Source: Primorskyibacter aestuariivivens (GTDB lineage: Bacteria; Pseudomonadota; Alphaproteobacteria; Rhodobacterales; Rhodobacteraceae). Taken from it: a stretch of 64,000 nt of DNA. Shown here piece after piece: positions 8,921-17,797 of this stretch. The notes beneath the pieces were generated by a model, which worked only from the letters and a program-made list of their open reading frames with translations, had not been told where the DNA came from and ran no database searches. The first letter of the stretch is position 1, and the number at the start of each line of letters is the position of its first letter. The stretch spans positions 248,001-312,000 of the forward strand of contig NZ_JAQIOZ010000004.1 of assembly GCF_028023675.1 (NCBI RefSeq). The letters run 5' to 3'. The position numbers and the translations under genes were made by a program.

Positions 8921-10230
8921 GGGATCTCTGGGATGGCCTGCCGGTTCTGGCGCAGGACATATTGGTGTCTTGCGCGCTTGTCGCGCCGCTTCTGGCGCTG
9001 GGCGCTGTGCTGGTCCGGCGCTACCGGCCCTGGCCGCTGGTGGGCGCGTTGATGTGGCGGTATCGCTGGGCGAACCTGTTGTTCGTGTTGCTCATCGCGA
9101 TTTCGGTCGGGATGGGGATCGGGCTGATCTCACAGGAACGCGGGCTGCGCGATGGCATGGCCCGGGCGGCGGACAAGTTCGACCTTGTCGTGGCGGCACC
9201 GGGCAGCGAGCTGACGCTGATGCTGGCAGCGGTGTTCCTGCAGCCCAGCGATGTGCCGCTATTGGATGGTGAACTCTATAATGAGATCGCAGCCCATGAG
9301 CGGGTCAAGATCGCCGCGCCGATTGCCTTTGGCGACAGCTACGGCGATGCGCCGGTGGTTGGGACGATTGCGGAGTTCGTGACGCATCTGACCGATGGTG
9401 CGCTGGAGGGGCGCATGTGGCGGACCAGCAGCGAAGCCATCGCAGGCGCGGCGGTGCCGCTTGGGATCGGGGACAGGTTCACGCCCGCGCATGGGATGGG
9501 GCATTCTGCGGAAGACGGTGCGCATGACGGGGTTGAGATGGAAGTCGTGGGCCGGATGCCGCGGACGGGCACGCCCTGGGACCGGTCCATCCTGATCCCG
9601 GTCGAAGCGGTATGGGAGGTGCATGGGCTTGCCAATGGGCATGCGCCCGAGCGCGGTGACCAGATCGGCCCGCCGTTTGATGCGCGCTATTTCCCGGGAA
9701 CCCCGGCCATCATCGTGCGATCAGAAGAGCTTTGGGCGAGCTATGCGCTGCGCTCGGAATTCACCCGTGACAATGAAACCATGGCGTTTTTTCCCGGCAC
9801 GGTGCTGGCCAATTTGTATCGGGTGATGGGCGATGTACGCCAGACCATGTCGGTGATGGCGGTCGTGACGCAAATTCTGGTGGGGGCCAGCGTGTTGCTG
9901 GGCCTGTTCATCCTGTCACGTCTGTTTCAGCGGCAGTTGGGCATGCTGCGTGCCATCGGTGCGCCGCGCCGCTTCGTGATGTCGGTGGTCTGGCTTTACG
10001 GGGTGGCGCTATTGGCTGCCGGGACGGCATTCGGGATGCTGATCGGCCTTGGAGCGGCGCGGATCATTTCGGGTATCGTGACCGAGCGGACCGATGTGCT
10101 GGTTCAGGCCGGGCTTGGCTGGAGCGAGGCGCATCTGGCGCTGGCCTTCCTTGTTGTGACAGGCTTCCTGTCCCTGCTGCCGGCATTGGTTGTCCTGCGT
10201 CAGGGGATCTCCGAAAGCCTGCGGTCCTGA
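8917..10230 (+). CDS. FtsX-like ABC transporter permease
   Basis: This 437-residue inner-membrane protein has the MacB/LolE plan. Hydrophobic segments lie near residues 15-35 and 50-70, a large periplasmic domain spans about 75-300, and three C-terminal helices sit in the FtsX domain (TQILVGASVLLGLFILSRL; VVWLYGVALLAAGTAFGMLIG; LALAFLVVTGFLSLLPALVV). Such permeases work as mechanotransmitters or lipoprotein movers rather than classical importers. It is the last gene of the 7804-10230 operon; given the Zur-like site upstream, a role in metal homeostasis or metalloprotein maturation is possible. A short hairpin (TGACGCC/GGGCGTCA) lies between it and the convergent phosphatase gene. Confidence 0.82.
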   Translation: MRDLWDGLPVLAQDILVSCALVAPLLALGAVLVRRYRPWPLVGALMWRYRWANLLFVLLIAISVGMGIGLISQERGLRDGMARAADKFDLVVAAPGSELTLMLAAVFLQPSDVPLLDGELYNEIAAHERVKIAAPIAFGDSYGDAPVVGTIAEFVTHLTDGALEGRMWRTSSEAIAGAAVPLGIGDRFTPAHGMGHSAEDGAHDGVEMEVVGRMPRTGTPWDRSILIPVEAVWEVHGLANGHAPERGDQIGPPFDARYFPGTPAIIVRSEELWASYALRSEFTRDNETMAFFPGTVLANLYRVMGDVRQTMSVMAVVTQILVGASVLLGLFILSRLFQRQLGMLRAIGAPRRFVMSVVWLYGVALLAAGTAFGMLIGLGAARIISGIVTERTDVLVQAGLGWSEAHLALAFLVVTGFLSLLPALVVLRQGISESLRS

Positions 10231-10250
10231 CGCCGCCGCGCTGGGCGTCA
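10228..10250. terminator. Short hairpin between convergent genes
   Basis: TGACGCC and GGGCGTCA arms around CGCCGCGCT-type loop sequence form a stem spanning the stop codons of the two convergent genes. No T-run follows, so termination from this hairpin alone is uncertain. Confidence 0.35.
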
Positions 10251-11798
10251 GCTCACCAGTTTGATTTCAACGCTTGCCTCTAGCGATGAGGCAAGGGATT
10301 GAAAGCGTGCTTCGGCCACCTCCCCGAACAGGGGCCATGCGCCTTCGCTCAGGTTGAGTGACAGAATCCGTTTCTTGGGTCGCCATCCCAGTTCACCGAT
10401 ATGTCCGCCTTCGGACATCCACAGCATCGCGCCAAAGCGCATGGCCTTGCCAAGCACTTCGGCCTGAAGCTGGGTCTTTTCGTCGATCAGGTCATAGAGC
10501 TCTTCAAACCGGGTGCCGTCGCGCTTGTTCTTGTAGCGATGCAAAAGCGCAAGCCCGAGGAACACACGTTCCGAATGCTTCAATCCACCCAGATTGGCCC
10601 GCGTGGCATTGTCGAAACACACTTCTGCCCGGTAATCGGGATGCGCCCGCCAGCTTACGTCATGCAGCAGGCAGGCCGCCTTGACCAGCCGAAGGCGGTC
10701 CGCGGGCACCTTGCTGAACAGCGGCAAGATGAAATCGAACAGCGTTCGTCCGAAGCCGGGCAGACGTGCATCCTTGGTTTCCGCAAACTGGCATGCTTCG
10801 ATCAGCGGGTCGCGGTCGCGCAGCTGTTGCGGCATCTGCTCATACAGCATCCCCTCGCGGATGCCGTAGCTCGACAGGGCGATGTCCTTGGGGCGGAAGG
10901 TCTGAACCAGCCGTTTGAGAACCTCGATCGCATAGGGCACAAGCACCATGCGCGTGGATGATATTCCACAGGCGGACCGCAATTCTTCAAGATCATGCGC
11001 GGCGATGAATTTGGCGGTTTCACTGACCGATTTGGCGGTCATCCGGTATTCATGCAGCACGTGCAGCGGGTATCCGCGCCGCTCCATGTCGATCCGCGCA
11101 ATGGCACGCCATGACCCGCCGACAAGAAACAGGCGGTTGGATTGCTGGCCCATGCGGTCGTGCAGATCGAGCATGACCTCTTTGATATGCGCCTTGCGTC
11201 CCTTGGCGCCGCCCTTGATATCGCGAAGCTTGAGCGGCCCGAGCGGCGAGGTGACGCGCTTGCCAACCTGTCCACCCGAGATTTCGGCCAACTCCATGGA
11301 CGATCCGCCGATATCACACACCAGCCCGTAAGAACCGGGCCAGCCCAGAAGCACGCCCTGCGCCGAAAGACGCGCCTCTTCCTCGCCGTCAATGACATGG
11401 ATTTTCAGCCCGGTCTCGCGCAACACCTGTTCGCAAAACCCGGGCCCATCCTCGGCATCGCGCACGGCGGCAGTGGCCACCGCTGTCAGCGGTGGCAGAT
11501 CCATGCCGCGCGCCAGATACTGAAAGCGCTTGAGAGCGGCCAGCGCCCTTTGACGGCCTTCGGGGTTCAGTATGCCGGTGCTCGACATGCCGGCCCCGAG
11601 GCCGCACATGATCTTTTCGTTATAGAAATATGCCGGGCTGCGCGCCGCGCCGTCGAACACCACCAGCCGGACCGAGTTCGACCCGATATCGACCACGCCC
11701 ACGCGCGCCAGTTTTCGCGTACTCGGATCGTCGAACAGTGGCCTGCCGAACGGTCCGTGATCGTGGGCAGCGTTGTCGCCTGTGCCGTCCATCGTCAT
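10248..11798 (-). CDS. ppx: Ppx/GppA-family phosphatase (exopolyphosphatase)
   Basis: This protein of about 516 residues hydrolyses inorganic polyphosphate or pppGpp. It opens, after a short leader, with the actin-fold phosphate-binding segment VGVVDIGSNSVRLVVFDG. It later has the VCDIGGSSMELAEI block typical of Ppx/GppA, and a C-terminal HD-like region with an LLHDVSWRAHPDYR motif. The frame could start at TTG 11849, but ATG 11798 or 11792 (MTMDGTGDN) is more likely. Polyphosphate kinase lies about 1.2 kb upstream on the same strand, which supports a polyphosphate role. I cannot separate Ppx from GppA activity by sequence alone. Confidence 0.88.
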   Translation of the reverse strand: MTMDGTGDNAAHDHGPFGRPLFDDPSTRKLARVGVVDIGSNSVRLVVFDGAARSPAYFYNEKIMCGLGAGMSSTGILNPEGRQRALAALKRFQYLARGMDLPPLTAVATAAVRDAEDGPGFCEQVLRETGLKIHVIDGEEEARLSAQGVLLGWPGSYGLVCDIGGSSMELAEISGGQVGKRVTSPLGPLKLRDIKGGAKGRKAHIKEVMLDLHDRMGQQSNRLFLVGGSWRAIARIDMERRGYPLHVLHEYRMTAKSVSETAKFIAAHDLEELRSACGISSTRMVLVPYAIEVLKRLVQTFRPKDIALSSYGIREGMLYEQMPQQLRDRDPLIEACQFAETKDARLPGFGRTLFDFILPLFSKVPADRLRLVKAACLLHDVSWRAHPDYRAEVCFDNATRANLGGLKHSERVFLGLALLHRYKNKRDGTRFEELYDLIDEKTQLQAEVLGKAMRFGAMLWMSEGGHIGELGWRPKKRILSLNLSEGAWPLFGEVAEARFQSLASSLEASVEIKLVS

Positions 11799-11867
11799 CC
11801 CCGGGGTCGTTTGGAGCCCCTTATGGCCCGTGCAGGGCAATGGGGTCAATCAGGGGGGCGGGGAAAG

Positions 11868-12260
11868 TCAGCGATGACGGGACTTTTTCGGATCACCTTG
11901 CACAAAGCCGCTGAGGAACCCCGCCCCAATCAAAAGCGGCAGGCTCTCATCCGGGGCAGAGCGCGGGTTCACGGGCTCCGCCTTTTGCGGTTCCTCGCGG
12001 GGTGACCCTTGAACGCGTCTTAGCGCGACATGACCAACCAGCAGAGACAGCAGCAATGCGCCACCGCCCACGGATGATGCCGCGATGACCGGCCCGTAGG
12101 TTGGATCAAGCGCAGCAAAGGCGGCGAGCGCCGCAAAGCCCAGTGCGATCCCCAGCAAGACAAAGGCCAGCAGCCAAAGCGCGACAGCTATGGCAAGTTC
12201 GCGGAGCTGGTTCCGGGCGAAGTCTTTCGCATGCTTTGCGGCACCATCAACAAGGTTCAT
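11868..12260 (-). CDS. Phage-holin-superfamily / DUF1469-like small membrane protein
   Basis: This 130-residue protein has an amphipathic N-terminus and two hydrophobic segments (about 22-50, IAVALWLLAFVLLGIALGF; and 58-80), followed by a charged Pro/Glu/Arg tail. This is the plan of YqjE/DUF1469 (Actino_holin-X) proteins. In enterobacteria such proteins sit next to a YqjD/ElaB-type protein, as here: its ATG overlaps the stop codon of the DUF883 gene (ATGA). The name holin is historical; no phage genes are nearby. Probably an envelope-stress or ribosome-hibernation-associated membrane protein by analogy. Confidence 0.72.
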   Translation of the reverse strand: MNLVDGAAKHAKDFARNQLRELAIAVALWLLAFVLLGIALGFAALAAFAALDPTYGPVIAASSVGGGALLLSLLVGHVALRRVQGSPREEPQKAEPVNPRSAPDESLPLLIGAGFLSGFVQGDPKKSRHR

Positions 12261-12553
12261 CTTCGCCCCACGACATTTGCGAACACCAGACCGGCGGCAA
12301 AAGCCACGCCAATCGTGGCAAGTGGATGGTTGCGCACACCATCTTCGGTGGCCTGACGCAATTGCACACCCTGTTTCTGCGCCGTGTCGAACAAGGCGCG
12401 TGTTTCGTCAGAAAGATGCTCCATATGCGCTTGTGCTTTGCCCGCGCCATTGTGGACCTGCTCGCGTGTGGTCTGTCCCGCCATCGCGGTCAGCGTCTCG
12501 ATGTCCTTGCGTGCGATGTGCAACTGCTGTTCGAGTTCTTCCTTGGTCGCCAT
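12257..12553 (-). CDS. DUF883 (YqjD/ElaB-like) protein
   Basis: This 98-residue protein has a long amphipathic helix rich in Glu, Lys and Gln (about 1-75), likely a coiled coil, and a single C-terminal hydrophobic segment (IGVAFAAGLVFANVVG) that would anchor it in the inner membrane. This matches the DUF883 family, whose E. coli members YqjD and ElaB bind ribosomes in stationary phase. It overlaps the downstream DUF1469-like gene by 4 bp. The 5' leader contains a hairpin at 12578-12600. Confidence 0.78.
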   Translation of the reverse strand: MATKEELEQQLHIARKDIETLTAMAGQTTREQVHNGAGKAQAHMEHLSDETRALFDTAQKQGVQLRQATEDGVRNHPLATIGVAFAAGLVFANVVGRR

Positions 12554-12577
12554 GATTGTCCTTTCCGCAAATGCAGA

Positions 12578-12600
12578 GAAAGCGCTGGATGCGCGCTTTC
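12578..12600. terminator. Hairpin between DUF1328 and DUF883 genes
   Basis: GAAAGCGC and GCGCTTTC form a perfect 8-bp stem with a 7-base loop. On the minus strand it lies after the DUF1328 gene and just before the DUF883 ribosome binding site (GGAAAGGAC). It may act as a partial terminator or as a leader structure; only a moderately T-rich stretch follows. Confidence 0.45.
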
Positions 12601-12643
12601 CCGAATGCTGGTGTTGAAGGGGGTAAGCTGGACCTGAGACAGG

Positions 12644-12817
12644 TCACATTGGCGGGCGTCCGCGTACCGCGCGCATCACCATCGCGACCACGAACAACAC
12701 GAGGAAGATAAAGAAAATGACTTGCGCGATTTCCGCCGACGCCGCAGCGATACCGCCAAACCCCAGGATCCCGGCGATCACCGCGACGATCAGAAATGTG
12801 AGTGCCCAACCAAGCAT
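12644..12817 (-). CDS. DUF1328 (YtjA-like) small membrane protein
   Basis: This 57-residue protein has two hydrophobic helices ([20 protein letters not shown] and [20 protein letters not shown]) and a short basic tail, exactly the DUF1328/YtjA pattern. The start at 12817 is preceded by a strong AAAGGAGGG; an upstream in-frame ATG at 12874 lacks one. In other alphaproteobacteria such genes often belong to the general stress response. I did not find a clear EcfG-type promoter (GGAAC-CGTT) in the AT-rich leader at 12818-13000. Confidence 0.82.
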   Translation of the reverse strand: MLGWALTFLIVAVIAGILGFGGIAAASAEIAQVIFFIFLVLFVVAMVMRAVRGRPPM

Positions 12818-13000
12818 GATGTAGCCCTCCTTTGCTTGATGACGGCGCAGCATTGCACCCGCCACATCAAACATAGGTAATACAGCAGGTTAATCTTTAA
12901 AGGTGACGTTCTTGATTGAAAATTCGGTGATTTCCTTTAATATGCTGATATTAAATTATGATCCTTGGTGGAAAATATTTTGATAGGCTAAGTAATTTCC

Positions 13001-15184
13001 TCAATCCGCCGTATGAGTCAGCTGCGGCACATCCCCGGCACCTGCCGTACCCCGCCCGGAGAGGGACGGGTTCTCCATAAAGAACTTGTGGCAGGAAAAG
13101 GCAAACGCGCCATCGGCCAGCGGGTCACGTGTGAATTTGCCATCGGGTCCCATGACCCAGCTTTGCGCCACATCGGCCAGGTTCGCGGCCATGATCTGTT
13201 CGGTGATCTGCGCTTTGACCGTCGGGTTTTTCGCTTCCACCAGTGTCTCCACGCGCCGGTTGAGATTGCGACCCATCCAGTCGGCGGAGGAAAAGAACAC
13301 CCGCGCCTGTTCGGATGGCAGCCCGCCGCCATTGCCGAAACACACGATGCGGGAATGTTCCAGAAAACGGCCGACGACCGATTTTACCCGGATGTTTTCG
13401 CTCAACCCCTTGATCCCGGGGCGCAACCCGCAGATGCCGCGGATCACCAGCGAAATCTTGACCCCCGCCTGTGACGCCGCATAAAGCGCGTCAATCACAT
13501 CCGGTTCGATCAGGGAATTCATCTTGGCCCAGATTTCCGCCGGACGACCGGCGCGGGCGTGTTCCACCTCGGCCTCGATCATCTCCATGAGGTCGCTTTT
13601 CAGATCATGCGGCGAGATCGAGATATTCCGCAGATCCGTGGGCCGCGCATAGCCCGAGACATAGTTGAACAGCTTGGTCGCGTCGAAACCCAGATCTCGG
13701 TCACAGGTGAAAAAACTCAGGTCCGTGTAGATCCGCGCCGTGATGGGATGGTAGTTTCCCGTGCCGTAATGCGTGTAGGTGACAAGCTCCTTGCCCTCGC
13801 GGCGAACCACGGTGGACACCTTGGCGTGGGTCTTCCATTCCAGAAAGCCGTAGACCACATGCGCGCCCGACCGTTCCAGCCTCCGGGATTGCCGGATATT
13901 GGCGGCTTCGTCAAACCGGGCCTTCAGCTCGACCAGCGCGGTGACCGATTTTCCATCTTCGGCCGCTTCGCACAGGGCGCTGACAATCGGGGAATCCTTG
14001 GACGTCCGGTACAGCGTCTGCTTGATCGCCACGACATCCGGATCGCGCGCGGCCTGTTGCAGGAAGCGCACCACCATATCGAAGGTCTCGTAGGGGTGGT
14101 GCAGCAGCATGTCCTTGCGCCGGATCGCCGCAAACATATCGCCATCATGGTCCTGCACCCGTTCGGGCACCCGCGGGTTGAATCCGGGCCAGAGCAGGTC
14201 AGGCCGCTCGTCGAGCACCAGTTCCTTGAGATCGGCCATGCCCAACATCCCGTCGAGCTCGACAATCTCGTCATCGGTCACGTGCAATTCGCGTTTGATC
14301 ACCTTGAGCAGACGCGACGGCGCGCCCGCAGAAATGGTCAGCCGAACAACTTCCCCCCGGCGGCGGCGTTTGAGCGCCACTTCGAATTCCCGCACAAGGT
14401 CTTCGGCTTCATCCTCGACCTCAAGGTCACTGTCGCGCAGCACCCGAAAGACGAAATGCGACTTGAGCTTGTAGCCGGGAAACAGGCTGTCGATATGCAG
14501 GAGCAGCAATTCCTCCAATGGCAGGAACCGGGCACTGCCAGTGTCGGATGGCAGGCGGATGAAGCGATCCACCTGATGCGGAATTGGCAGCAATGCCTGG
14601 AGAATGCGCCCGTCGGACACGCTTTTCAGTTCAAGCGCAAGGCTATAGCCGGTGTTGGGAATAAAGGGGAACGGGTGTGCCGGGTCGATCGCAAGCGGCG
14701 AGAGCACCGGAAAGACCTGCCGCAGGAACACGTCGTCCAGAAAACGCCGGTCGGATTTTTTCAGCTCATCTGGATTGGCGAGAGAGATCCCCGCCTCTTC
14801 CATCTCGCTGCGCAGAATCTCCCAGGCACGTTGCTGTGCCTGCATAAGATTGCGCGCGTCCTCGTGGATCAACACAAGCTGTTCCGCGGGCGTCAATCCG
14901 TCCGCTGCGGGTGTGGTGTTGCCCTCATTGCGCAGTTCACGCAGGCCTGCCACCCGAACAGTGTAGAACTCATCCAGATTGGCAGCAGAGATTGACAGAA
15001 AGCGCAGCCGCTCCAACAGCGGAACGCGCAGGTTTTCGGCCTCTTCCAGAACGCGCCAGTTGAACCCCAGCCAGCTCAGCTCGCGGTTAAAGAACCGTCC
15101 CGGTCCGGTCAGATCCACATCGGGCAGGTCAACAGGGGCGGGAAACGGGGATTTGAGAAAATCAGAGCGCTGCATCCCTGTCAT
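13001..15184 (-). CDS. ppk: Polyphosphate kinase
   Basis: This 727-residue enzyme reversibly transfers the gamma phosphate of ATP to polyphosphate. It shows the PPK1 plan: an N-terminal domain beginning [19 protein letters not shown], a head domain, and two phospholipase-D-like catalytic domains including the [10 protein letters not shown] motif that holds the phosphorylated histidine. Length is typical of PPK1. Its ATG overlaps the stop codon of the upstream DnaA/Hda-like gene (TCATG on the plus strand), so the two are coupled. The Ppx/GppA gene follows downstream on the same strand. Confidence 0.96.
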   Translation of the reverse strand: MTGMQRSDFLKSPFPAPVDLPDVDLTGPGRFFNRELSWLGFNWRVLEEAENLRVPLLERLRFLSISAANLDEFYTVRVAGLRELRNEGNTTPAADGLTPAEQLVLIHEDARNLMQAQQRAWEILRSEMEEAGISLANPDELKKSDRRFLDDVFLRQVFPVLSPLAIDPAHPFPFIPNTGYSLALELKSVSDGRILQALLPIPHQVDRFIRLPSDTGSARFLPLEELLLLHIDSLFPGYKLKSHFVFRVLRDSDLEVEDEAEDLVREFEVALKRRRRGEVVRLTISAGAPSRLLKVIKRELHVTDDEIVELDGMLGMADLKELVLDERPDLLWPGFNPRVPERVQDHDGDMFAAIRRKDMLLHHPYETFDMVVRFLQQAARDPDVVAIKQTLYRTSKDSPIVSALCEAAEDGKSVTALVELKARFDEAANIRQSRRLERSGAHVVYGFLEWKTHAKVSTVVRREGKELVTYTHYGTGNYHPITARIYTDLSFFTCDRDLGFDATKLFNYVSGYARPTDLRNISISPHDLKSDLMEMIEAEVEHARAGRPAEIWAKMNSLIEPDVIDALYAASQAGVKISLVIRGICGLRPGIKGLSENIRVKSVVGRFLEHSRIVCFGNGGGLPSEQARVFFSSADWMGRNLNRRVETLVEAKNPTVKAQITEQIMAANLADVAQSWVMGPDGKFTRDPLADGAFAFSCHKFFMENPSLSGRGTAGAGDVPQLTHTAD

Positions 15185-15864
15185 GTATCCGTGTCCTGTA
15201 GCTTTGCAACCGCCCGGCGCGCCATATCCCGGCTTAATGGTTTGCGCGCTGCCATGGACATGTCATCCATCAACGCCACGATCTGTTGTGCTGCGGCGAA
15301 GGACCGGGGCGCATGGCGGACCAGATAGGGGATCACGTCAAGGTTGGGGCTGAGCTGCCGATCTGCGAAGAGCTTGTTCATCAGCGCACCCAACAGATCG
15401 TCATCGGGTGCGGACAGTGTCGCGACCTGTGTCCCCTGCATCCGGCTGGCCAGATCGGGCAGGTTCAGCCCCCAGCGCGCGGGTTCGTCCACGGCTGTCA
15501 GGAGCAGCGCGTGCCCCTCGGCAATAACAAGGTTATGGAGGTGGAACAGATGCGCTTCGGCATCCTCATTGCCTGCCGCCTCATGCGCATCTTCGACGCA
15601 AAGCGGGGCCTGCGCGAGTTCTCCGACACTGGCCGTGGGAAGGTCCTGCGCTGCGATGATGCGTGCGCCGCTCATTTCCGCCCAGACATGGGCAAGATGG
15701 GTCTTGCCGCTGCCCTTTGGCCCCTTGATGACCAGCTTGGACGACGGCCAGTTCCGCCAGTCGTCGATCATCGCCAGTGCCATGGCATTGGAGGGCGAGA
15801 CAAAGAAATCTTCCCGCCCCAGGGCGGGCCGCGCCGAGAGGTCGAACCGGAGTTGTTCTGCCAT
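15181..15864 (-). CDS. hda: DnaA/Hda-like replication regulatory ATPase
   Basis: This 227-residue protein resembles the DnaA central AAA+ region without the DNA-binding domain IV, as in Hda/HdaA, which stimulates hydrolysis of DnaA-bound ATP after replication starts. It has a Walker A-like motif [16 protein letters not shown] near residues 46-60 and a Walker B-like [11 protein letters not shown]. The N-terminal [20 protein letters not shown] includes a QLxF-type segment matching the sliding-clamp-binding motif of Hda. It is coupled to ppk by a 4-bp overlap and follows the AI-2E-type permease after 14 bp. Confidence 0.85.
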   Translation of the reverse strand: MAEQLRFDLSARPALGREDFFVSPSNAMALAMIDDWRNWPSSKLVIKGPKGSGKTHLAHVWAEMSGARIIAAQDLPTASVGELAQAPLCVEDAHEAAGNEDAEAHLFHLHNLVIAEGHALLLTAVDEPARWGLNLPDLASRMQGTQVATLSAPDDDLLGALMNKLFADRQLSPNLDVIPYLVRHAPRSFAAAQQIVALMDDMSMAARKPLSRDMARRAVAKLQDTDT

Positions 15865-15878
15865 GTCAGTCGCCCCGG

Positions 15879-16946
15879 TCAGTCATTCGGGCCATCGGAC
15901 AGTCCCCGGTAGAGCCGACTGTCGAGGTATTGCCGCGTTGCGAACCGCGTGATCACACCCAGCGCGGCGGCGACGGGGACGGCGACCAGCATGCCGACAA
16001 AGCCGAACAGCGAGCCGAAAACCGACAGCGCCAGAAGCAGCCACACGGGATGCAGCCCGACAGAGGTACCCACCAGCTTCGGCGTCAGGATATTGCCTTC
16101 GATCACCTGCCCCAGCACGAAGATGCCGCCAACCATCGCGATGGAGAACCAGTCGCCCCAGAACTGGAACAGCGCAAGACCAATGGCCAGAACGCCGCCC
16201 ACCAGCGCGCCGACATAGGGAATAAAGGTGATCAGCCCCGCGATGAACCCCACCACGAGGCCGAATTGCAGCCCCACCAGCATGAGCGCCGCAGCATAAT
16301 AGGTGCCAAGCACAAGACAGACCGTGCCCATGCCGCGAATGAAACTGGCCAGCGTGGCGTCGATATCGCCCGCAAGCTGACGGATCACCGGCGCATGATC
16401 GCGGGGCAAAAGATCGTCGATCCGCGCCACCATATTGTCCCAGTCCAGCAGCATATAGACCGCCACCACCGGCACGATCACAAAGAGCATCACGATATTG
16501 ATGATCGAGGCGGCGGAGCTGAGGATCGTCTCCAGGAGCTGCCCGCCATAGGACTGGATCTTTTCGCCGATGGCGACCAGCGACTGGCGCAGGGTGCTTT
16601 CCGCATCCATCAGCTCGGGAAAACGCTCGATCAGGAAATCGCGCAGGTTGCCGAACAGCGTGGGCGCGATGTTGAACAGGTCGATGGCCTGCGACACCAG
16701 CGAGGGGACCACGAGCAGCGCCATGACGATGAAGAGCACAAGCGCGAAAAGCGTGATGATGGTGACGGCAATGGCGCGGGAAAAGCCCATCTTTTCCAGC
16801 CGGTCGGCGACCGGATCGAGGAAATAGGCAATCGCGCCCCCGAGCACGAAGGGCAAAAGCACATCGCCAAGGAACCACAGCACCACCGCAAAGACGACGG
16901 TGGCGATCCCCCAGTATTTCATCTGATCCCGGACAGGCAGGGCCAT
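15879..16946 (-). CDS. AI-2E (PerM/TqsA) family transporter
   Basis: This 355-residue integral membrane protein has about seven to eight hydrophobic segments in the AI-2E/UPF0118 pattern. These include the C-terminal PYVGALVGGVLAIGLALFQF and NILTPKLVGTSVGLHPVWLL blocks that are diagnostic of the family. Members export autoinducer-2 or act as Na+/H+ antiporters; the substrate here cannot be deduced. It precedes the hda-ppk pair in the same direction with 14 bp spacing and is probably the first gene of that operon. Confidence 0.88.
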   Translation of the reverse strand: MALPVRDQMKYWGIATVVFAVVLWFLGDVLLPFVLGGAIAYFLDPVADRLEKMGFSRAIAVTIITLFALVLFIVMALLVVPSLVSQAIDLFNIAPTLFGNLRDFLIERFPELMDAESTLRQSLVAIGEKIQSYGGQLLETILSSAASIINIVMLFVIVPVVAVYMLLDWDNMVARIDDLLPRDHAPVIRQLAGDIDATLASFIRGMGTVCLVLGTYYAAALMLVGLQFGLVVGFIAGLITFIPYVGALVGGVLAIGLALFQFWGDWFSIAMVGGIFVLGQVIEGNILTPKLVGTSVGLHPVWLLLALSVFGSLFGFVGMLVAVPVAAALGVITRFATRQYLDSRLYRGLSDGPND

Positions 16947-17027
16947 GGGCGGTCCTTGTGTGGTTTGCCCCTACATTGCCTGTTGTCGTGGGGGTTTCAA
17001 GGGGAGGTGGTGTTGAGGCAGTCGTGT

Positions 17028-17580
17028 CAGTTTATGGGGGAACCGTGCAAAAACGCGACGGCTCCAAACCAACCGATCCAAGCAAGCAGGAACATGGCGG
17101 CCCGGTACCACCTTTGTTTGAGGCCTGAAATGATCTGACAGGTTATCAAATAGGAAAAGGGAAGGGCGATCGTGAAGAAGGACGGAAGCGACGGAATAAA
17201 GAGTGCTGCAGTGGGGTTTTCCAGTAGAGAAACCGGAAATTCGTAGAACGCCTAGGCGTAGCTGACAGGAAGGATCGTCACGACACCGAAGGGCAAAAGC
17301 AGGGCAAATACGGTGGCCATTAAAACGCGGCGCAATCGCAGGTGATAAACCGACGGCGTCCACTCGGAGGTTAAGCGCGATAATGCGATCTGAGGCCCCA
17401 ACAGGCCAAAGGCGGTCAAGAACATGCAAATAACAATTGCCGTAGGCTGCATCGGTTGCGTGGTTCCGACAAACATCGCCCGCCACGTCGACTGCGGACA
17501 GCAGAATCCACAGGGCCAGGCTGGTTTTGAGCGTGCTGCGGATCGAAGTGGGAACGAGTTTTGGCAAATCTGCGAAAATG
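17028..17580 (-). pseudogene. Decayed small integral membrane protein gene
   Basis: Reading the minus strand, one frame gives a basic N-terminus and a hydrophobic segment (TSLALWILLSAVDVAG). A +1 shift near 17481 continues into MFVGTTQPMQPTAIVICMFL and further membrane-type sequence to an in-frame TAG at about 17252. The same frame then stays open with AFYEFPVSLLENPTAALF, a helix (FFTIALPFSYLITCQ) and a final helix ending in TGA at 17028-17030. The whole would be a protein of roughly 180 residues with about four helices. One frameshift and one amber stop make it a pseudogene unless they are sequencing errors. The family is not recognised, and the original start is uncertain. Confidence 0.65.
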
Positions 17581-17598
17581 TTGTTCTGGCGTGTGTTT

Positions 17599-17675
17599 CG
17601 TAGGGTGGGCAATTTGCCCACCGCTCATTGTCAGGTCTATTTGTATTATCGGTGGGCAGAGTTGCCCACCCTACG
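17599..17675. repeat. Long inverted repeat of two GTAGGGTGGGCAA units
   Basis: A 25-bp unit at 17599-17623 (CGTAGGGTGGGCAA, then TTTGCCCACCG) is repeated in opposite orientation at 17650-17675, differing by one inserted base and about one mismatch. Each unit is itself a hairpin (GGTGGGCA/TGCCCACC). A related unit lies at 47463-47488, so this is a dispersed repeat family. The pair lies upstream of the pseudogene's start and about 120 bp before proS. Confidence 0.85.
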
Positions 17676-17797
17676 TCTGATGCGGTCTCGCGTCAGTCTG
17701 GCGGAAGGGCGGCGCTTTGCAAAGCCCCGCTCTTGCCATTGGCGCGGGGCTGGATCAAAACGGGCGCAACCATTGCAAATGCCCAAAGGACGACGCC

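Noticed and set aside
11868-12260. Prophage holin
   Set aside because: The family name contains holin, but no phage genes are nearby and the DUF883-DUF1469 pairing is a normal chromosomal arrangement.
12818-13000. General stress (EcfG) promoter before the DUF1328 gene
   Set aside because: I looked for GGAAC-N16/17-CGTT on the minus strand and found no acceptable match.
13559-14995. 478-codon plus-strand frame opposite ppk
   Set aside because: Fully antisense to polyphosphate kinase motifs; composition and lack of domains mark it as a shadow.
17717-17797. N-terminal extension of ProS from an upstream ATG
   Set aside because: Family members start at [10 protein letters not shown], and the 17798 start has a proper ribosome binding site; the extra residues show no conservation-like pattern.
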